From: Perkinsus marinus ATCC 50983
Taxonomy: Eukaryota; Perkinsozoa; Perkinsida; Perkinsidae
Length of the DNA stretch: 24,669 nucleotides
Assembly (NCBI RefSeq): GCF_000006405.1
Contig: NW_003203153.1
Coordinates: 85,493-110,161 of the forward strand
Direction of reading: 5' to 3'
The notes beneath the pieces were generated by a model. That model was not told the DNA's origin. It worked only from the letters and a program-made list of their open reading frames with translations, and ran no database searches. Below, in pieces: positions 19,928 through 24,669 of the stretch. The position numbers were made by a program, and so were the translations under genes. Numbering within the stretch: the first letter of the stretch is position 1; each line of letters starts with the position of its first letter.

Positions 19928-20810
19928 AATCATAGAGATTACACGTTTCGAGTTCTCTCGTACTCAAGTGATGAGAAGTATGATTTCCTATTCCCAAATA
20001 CACCGTTTTTATGTTACTGATGCCTTCACGTCGGCTTGCGTTGTTATGTTTACACAATCTATGCTAGCAACATCAGCCGAGTCGTGTCACTTCTATCATT
20101 TCCTTCCCGAAAGTATAAAAGCCGAACATGCCCGTCTCCGTATCGGTTGAAGTGCTCGTGGGGTACATAGCTTGGACCTACACCTGCTAGGTCTACAGTC
20201 TCGTTCGTCCACCAAAGACAATGTAGAAAAACCTCGCATATGGTCAACTACATGTATCGGTGATAATAAGAAAGATCTGTGGAAATTTCAGGGAATTTCC
20301 ATTGGTTTCTGTGCATTTGTACCCGAATTCGTGTATATGCTTCCATAATTTGTGAAAAAACACCGGAGCTCAGGTGAGGGCAGTGGACATATATTCCAAC
20401 ACTGTTGTTGGGACCATTGTCGATACCTCTTGAGTATCTTCTCGACCTATAACGTTGCTAATTGCCACTCATAGGGAGATAGTACTCCCTCCATCGCCGT
20501 GCGCGACCTGTCTGCCTGATTCTGCCTCTATGCGAAATGAAACGTCGCCCTCGGCGGTGTGAGCCGTCTGTTGGAAAAGTTGCTATTTGAATAGAGGCGG
20601 GTAACTGAACTATTCTCTCATACTTTGGACTCTGAACTTCGAATGACCTCCTGCAATTAGAGGAAAGGACCACACTCAAGCCCCGAGGCACTACACTCGC
20701 TTCTACAACTATCTGTGCAGCCTACAATAATGCTGTTGTTGCTGTCTTCAACATTTGGTATCCACAATATGGATTCCACATGTTCACTCACACGATCATG
20801 TTTTGCGCCG
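19928..20810. other. Intergenic region, no gene recognised
   Basis: Short open frames only. An 8-bp inverted repeat (TGGAAATT/AATTTCCA with a 6-base loop) lies at 20280-20301. A 77-codon minus-strand frame (20458-20691) is Arg-rich and has no domain or splice support. I see no RNA gene. Confidence 0.4.
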
Positions 20811-20846
20811 CGCCACTTGCGCATGCGTAGTGGACATTGCATCCAG

Positions 20847-20881
20847 TGTGGTTGTGTGATACGTACATAATACAACCTGTG
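20847..20881. promoter_or_regulatory. Conserved upstream block of SMP-like gene, copy 1
   Basis: These 35 bases (beginning TGTGGTTGTGTGATA) match 34 of 35 bases at 22744-22778, about 500 bp upstream of each gene copy. The surrounding upstream DNA has diverged much more. Retention suggests a regulatory or transcript element, or simply a conserved island of the duplication. Confidence 0.4.
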
Positions 20882-21364
20882 ACACAAGTCCTGTGTGATT
20901 GTCTAAGAACACCCATGATACCGTATGCTAGCCCTACGCTAGTGTCACTTCCTTTTGGAGAATCGCGGTTCAGTTGTGGAGGATGTCAGTTTCGTGCGCC
21001 AGATAGACAGTTGAGTACGTGCCAGCCGTTTCATTTTTTTGTTCCTTCTCAAGACTCTGAGATTAGATTACGAGGTTGTGAGGTTGGTCAAGCTCAGCTC
21101 CTCGTTGCTTCATAGGCCTCCCAATGCCCATGTGCATCTTGTGTGGGACGGTAATCTTGGTATTTATGATCCTATTTGTAGGAATGGCGACATCACTTTT
21201 ATCGAGTTGATTCTATCAGTTGTTCTACTAGGCAGGCCACCGTTGTCGAGTCCTTGTTCAAATGTTATTGTTGGTTGTTCCAAAATTTCTATACCTCATG
21301 TGTTAGGTTATGCTAGTCGTTGCTTTTATTTGTATTTTCCTTAGGTCTTCCGTAAGTTGTCAAT

Positions 21365-21598
21365 ATGACCAACCCTAAATCTTCTCGCCCGATGGACGGT
21401 GCTGCTGCTCGTCGTATCATGTCTACGGCTTATGGCAACTCAGGCTCGGTCGAGAGTGGCTCCTTTGCTGCTCGTGCTCAGTCGGCAGCTCAGCGCAATA
21501 TGAACAATGGTGTTGTGCCAGGATGGAGTGCAAGTGCCAATAGTGGCGCCTCCAAAGGCAGTGGCGGTTATATCCGTGGAAACGGCTCCAACAAGTAA
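21365..21598 (+). CDS. SMP/LEA-like small hydrophilic protein, copy 1
   Basis: A 77-residue intronless frame ends in TAA. Residues about 12-45 (AAARRIMSTAYGN, GSFAARAQSAAQRNMNNG) resemble the seed-maturation-protein (SMP) repeat, whose core in plants and fungi is A-x-R-I-Q-S followed by G-G-F-A-A-R-A-Q-S-A-A. The C-terminal half is Gly/Ser/Asn-rich and likely disordered. SMP/LEA proteins are linked to desiccation, stress and dormancy; that role here is inference. A pyrimidine-rich stretch ends in TTCCTTAG about 24 bp before the ATG, which could be a cis- or trans-splice acceptor. The second copy (23295-23528) differs by one residue. Confidence 0.75.
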   Translation: MTNPKSSRPMDGAAARRIMSTAYGNSGSVESGSFAARAQSAAQRNMNNGVVPGWSASANSGASKGSGGYIRGNGSNK

Positions 21599-22707
21599 AG
21601 TCTTCCTCTTCTTATTTCAAGGATGATGACGCTGATGATGATGATGAGATTTTGTCGTCGTATCTTTACATTCTGGCTGTGAGAATCCATTGTAGTCGAT
21701 GCATTGATATTATTCTAGTCATTGATTTTAAAGATTCGGGTTTTGTGTTGCACACAAGTCGAGAGTTCGTAAGGGTCATGAATGTTTAACACCATGTAGT
21801 TGTATGGTTGTTCTGTAAGGGCATCGATTGAGAGATTGATATTGTCTGGGACACTACTTCCTTCGATTTAGTTTCAAGTCTCAAATCAAACTTCGTCGCA
21901 TGTCTCATGAGTGTTATGGCGCGCTGCTTCTCTCTGTTCGTTGTGAGGATCAGTGGCCATGTGATCAAGGAACTGCTCCTCTTGGCGTTCCTTGAAGGGA
22001 GGGTTCTTCACTGTCCCATCCTAGAAGAGCACCCTTGCAAAATGCTTCGTGAGTTATAAGACCCGTGTCATTCTTCTCGTGGACGCCGTGGAACTCGAAA
22101 AAAGAATGTTCTAATCCAAGCCTTCCCCATCTATGTATATGGTCGCTGTAGATTGACTCTTCATCTATCCAATATCCAGCCAACAAAATACATCGAGTAT
22201 TATATAGAGATTTGTCCACGGAGTGCAGTTAATACCAAGAGTATTGGCCAAAGATACACTGTTAGATTCAGTCTACAATATCACAGTCATTGCTGTCTCC
22301 AATCTCTAGGATCCTCGTGTTTTACCTCCGGTGAAAGTCGTATGTCACTCACTTGTTTCTCTCTATCCCGAAAATAATATGAAATTAGTCTACCCTCGCT
22401 GCTTATTGGCCGATATAGCTGTGTAACGAGGCAAATCTCCGTGGTCCGTAGCTGACCTGCACGCATGTGCATCTTTAGAGGTCACCCTGCTACGTTACGC
22501 GGCGGCCGAAGGATGAGCCTACGCGCTGAAGTCTCTAACGACCTTAAGGGAGTAGTTTCAAGCCACCCACCTGCCAGGGCGGGACGTGAACTGCGGACTT
22601 CCTTCTCTCGTCGTCCCTCTCCCTCCTGAGTAATCCGTTGCCCATAGTTTGGGTATTGCTTACGGACCTTTGGAAGAATTTCATGCTCTACCCTCGCTGG
22701 TTATGGT
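21599..22707. other. Spacer between the SMP-like copies
   Basis: The first 160 bases after the stop are shared with copy 2, including a GAT-rich microsatellite (about 21623-21650). After about 21765 the DNA is mostly unique, apart from the piece near 22200 that matches 24300. No coding frame is supported; the frames of 60-84 codons have no domain. Confidence 0.5.
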
Positions 22708-22743
22708 CATGCTTTGCGCATGCATGGTAGACATTGCGCCAAA

Positions 22744-22778
22744 TGTGGTTGTGTGATAAGTACATAATACAACCTGTG
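22744..22778. promoter_or_regulatory. Conserved upstream block of SMP-like gene, copy 2
   Basis: This is the counterpart of 20847-20881, with a single substitution (A for C at the sixteenth base). It lies about 550 bp upstream of the gene start. Confidence 0.4.
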
Positions 22779-23294
22779 TGATTGTGCAAGGCCCACGTGA
22801 CACAGCGAGGTGGCGCATTCTAGTCCTACGCTAGAGCCATTACGTTGTGGAGAATCGCTTCTCATATGAGAACTATCTTGGTCGTGTGCGACAGATAGAC
22901 AGTTGGGCGCGTGGCAGCCGATTCATTTTTCTCTTTCATCTTTCGTATGCATTTCAATGTCATGGTCTCATTGTATCAGTGGGATCATCCCGGAAGTCAT
23001 ACTATGAATACTGCTCATACTATGAATTTCATAGTGGTATCTATAGCAATGGTGACATCACTTGCATCGTTAATTCTAACAGTTGGTCAACTAGGTAGGG
23101 TACCGTTGGTGAGGCCTGCATTCATCATGTGCATTTTGGTAATTACTATTGCTCTTTTATAGAATAGTTCTTCCTTGAGGTTGCTGCTCTCAAGTTATTG
23201 TTGGTTGTTGCAACATTTCTCTACCTCATGCGTTTAGTTATACCTAACGCTTCTGTTATTCGCGTTTTCCTTAGGTCTTCCGTGAGTTGTCAAT

Positions 23295-23528
23295 ATGACC
23301 AACCCTAAATCTTCCCGCCCGATGGACGGTGCTGCTGCTCGTCGTATCATGTCTACGGCTTATGGCAACTCAGGCTCGGTCGAGAGTGGCTCCTTTGCTG
23401 CTCGTGCTCAGTCGGCAGCTCAGCGCAATATGAACAATGGTGTTGTGCCAGGATGGAGTGCGAGTGCCAATAGTGGCGCCTCCAAAGGCAGTGGCGGTTA
23501 TATCCGTGGTAGCGGCTCCAACAAGTAA
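23295..23528 (+). CDS. SMP/LEA-like small hydrophilic protein, copy 2
   Basis: A 77-residue frame identical to copy 1 except Asn73 to Ser. Only four of 234 bases differ, three of them silent. It has the same SMP-like core (ARRIMSTA, FAARAQSAAQRN) and the same Gly/Ser-rich tail. The leader TTCCTTAGGTCTTCCG is also shared, although most upstream DNA has diverged by many substitutions and indels. Both copies look intact and could both be expressed. Confidence 0.75.
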   Translation: MTNPKSSRPMDGAAARRIMSTAYGNSGSVESGSFAARAQSAAQRNMNNGVVPGWSASANSGASKGSGGYIRGSGSNK

Positions 23529-23924
23529 AGTCTCCCTATTCTTATTTCAACGATGATGACGCTGATGATGATGATGATGAGAGTTTGTCGTCGTATCTTT
23601 ACATTCTGGCTGTGAGAATCCATTGTAGTCGATGCATTGGTATTATTCTAGTCATTGATTTAAAAGATTCGGGTTTTGTGTTGCACTCAAGTCGGAGGTA
23701 TGTAGAGGTCGTAGGTTTGAAGCGATCAAGTTGTGTCTGACATTGATTGCTGTTGCCGTCAAGGGTCTTGTTTCAAGGCCTTAGGTCATTATTTTCATCA
23801 GTGCGAGGGAGGCAAAGCTCTGAAAACAGAATTATCTCATCAGAGCTCTTCCCGCATATGTAGTTGGTACAGATCAACTCCTTATTTATGGATTTACTGT
23901 AACCACCTATATTGTGTTCAGTAA

Positions 23925-24089
23925 TATGGAGGTTTGGGTGGTTGCCACTGGTTTATCAAACCCGTGGCGCCTCTAAACTTTATCTCCTATATACAACATC
24001 CTAGTTATAACACCAGGTCAACCTCGAAGGTCAATAAACTAGGGTGTTGTGAAACCACTCAAATGGAGATAATCTAGAAGCCCTCCATA
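23925..24089. repeat. Fold-back region of nested inverted repeats
   Basis: TATGGAGG (23925-23932) pairs with CCTCCATA (24082-24089). GCCACTGGTTT (23944-23954) pairs with AAACCCGTGGC (23958-23968) at 10 of 11 positions. TTATCTCC (23980-23987) pairs with GGAGATAA (24065-24072). CAACATCCTAGTTAT (23994-24008) pairs imperfectly with the stretch at about 24034-24049. An A-rich run follows at about 24101-24118. It could be a small fold-back (MITE-like) element or a structured RNA. Confidence 0.55.
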
Positions 24090-24345
24090 AAACTTAGAGA
24101 GAAAAAAGAAAAAAATAGAACATTATAGTTGAGTTTCCAGGAACACCACGAGGAGGTCTCTGAGGTCGTTCCCATCTTACAATACCCTCTCAAACATGAA
24201 AATCTCAATACATTCGTCCTTGAACTAGCCCCATAAATGGACCTTTATTGAACTCGCAAAGTCTACAATTTTCAACCCACTAAACGCCGAGTCATGCATC
24301 GTATTTTGTCCAAAGAATGCGATTAATACCAAGATTGTGAGATCA

Positions 24346-24669
24346 CATGAGGGGCGGTAACTTGTTCAGTTACAAATTCGAGCCGGGTATGACCTGGATC
24401 ACGAGGCGGGGTCACTGGCCACCCATTATGGGTGAGTTAAATTGTTGGCTTTGACTCGTGAGCTTCCGCGTACGGCCCCTGGTTGTCGAGGCTCATTCCT
24501 CAATTTCGAGCGGCATCTACCCCTCGGTTGGACAGTTGGTCAGGAGTGTGGGAGAGGACCAAACACTGTGAGTCCCAAGTCTGACCCTCCTCAGGATCGT
24601 GGGCCGTGGGTTCACAGATTATGATTGGTCTCACTAACTATGTCATGGAACATGGCTCATGTTTCCTGA
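24346..24669. other. Window end, no gene recognised
   Basis: A 60-codon plus-strand frame (24442-24624) has no domain and may be chance or the edge of an exon running out of the window. A 6-bp hairpin (GTAACT/AGTTAC) lies near 24358-24374. Confidence 0.35.

Larger units (their letters stand above)
20815..22245. repeat. Tandem duplication, copy 1
   Basis: This block aligns, with gaps, to 22712-24345. Best-matching parts are a 35-base upstream block (20847-20881), scattered upstream words such as AGATAGACAGTTG, the whole SMP-like gene with its splice-like leader, and about 150 bases after its stop. A distant piece near 22203-22245 also matches (TTTGTCCA and TTAATACCAAGA). The offset is about 1,930 bp at the genes and about 2,100 bp at the far end, so indels have accumulated. 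Confidence 0.75.
22712..24345. repeat. Tandem duplication, copy 2
   Basis: This is the second unit, aligned as described for copy 1. It has its own changes: a 13-base direct repeat with an 18-base period at 22997-23009 and 23015-23027, one extra GAT unit after the gene, and a fold-back structure at about 23925-24089 that I do not find in copy 1. Confidence 0.7.

Noticed and set aside
22911-23162. Hydrophobic 83-codon frame upstream of SMP-like copy 2
   Set aside because: It lacks an ATG start, and the matching upstream region of copy 1 does not keep the frame.
24442-24624. 60-codon plus-strand frame at the window end
   Set aside because: No domain, no splice partner in view, and length near the chance level.

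Overview
The window is a stretch of nuclear DNA from a microbial eukaryote. It shows dense genes on both strands, very short intergenic gaps, and coding frames broken by tiny GT...AG introns. In the eight genes I could splice by hand there are 44 introns: 43 are 35 to 60 nt and one is 147 nt. TAA, TAG and TGA all end clear genes, so the code is standard, which argues against ciliates with reassigned stops. The FKBP-TPR-cyclophilin immunophilin, a type best known from Toxoplasma, and the compact intron style point to an alveolate. A Perkinsus-like perkinsozoan is my best guess, but this is inference from gene content, not a database match.

Layout. Bases 1-2530 hold no gene I can name, only weak open frames, hairpins and a 28-base alternating purine/pyrimidine run. 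Bases 2569-6352 hold a possible small minus-strand gene, an AGC protein kinase (10 exons), an unidentified spliced reading frame and a small ankyrin-repeat protein (5 exons). Bases 7154-12084 hold five plus-strand genes: a CCCH zinc-finger protein, the molybdopterin synthase large subunit MoaE/MOCS2B, an iodotyrosine-deiodinase-type flavoprotein, an Alba-domain protein, and a protein with a RAP1-type Myb domain and an acidic tail. A small putative secreted protein follows (12255-12814). Bases 12855-17722 hold four minus-strand genes in a row: a putative single-pass membrane protein, a protein with a TFIIS N-terminal (LW) domain, and two unrecognised multi-exon genes. The last of these starts 45 bp from the oppositely oriented immunophilin gene (17768-19927, 15 exons, 503 aa), the best-resolved gene here. 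Bases 20800-24345 hold a tandem duplication carrying two nearly identical 77-aa SMP/LEA-like genes.

What the genes do together. I see no operon-like pathway. Several are housekeeping or signalling genes: kinase, chaperone-linked prolyl isomerase, molybdenum cofactor synthesis, and nucleic-acid or chromatin binding (CCCH, Alba, RAP1-type Myb, LW domain). The most unusual items are the two-family immunophilin with its Hsp90-tail clamp intact, a protist IYD with the halotyrosine lid residues kept, the RAP1-type Myb protein beside an Alba gene, and the SMP-like pair whose coding parts are far more alike than their upstream flanks. I recognised no rRNA, tRNA, CRISPR array, retroviral or other virus-like element.
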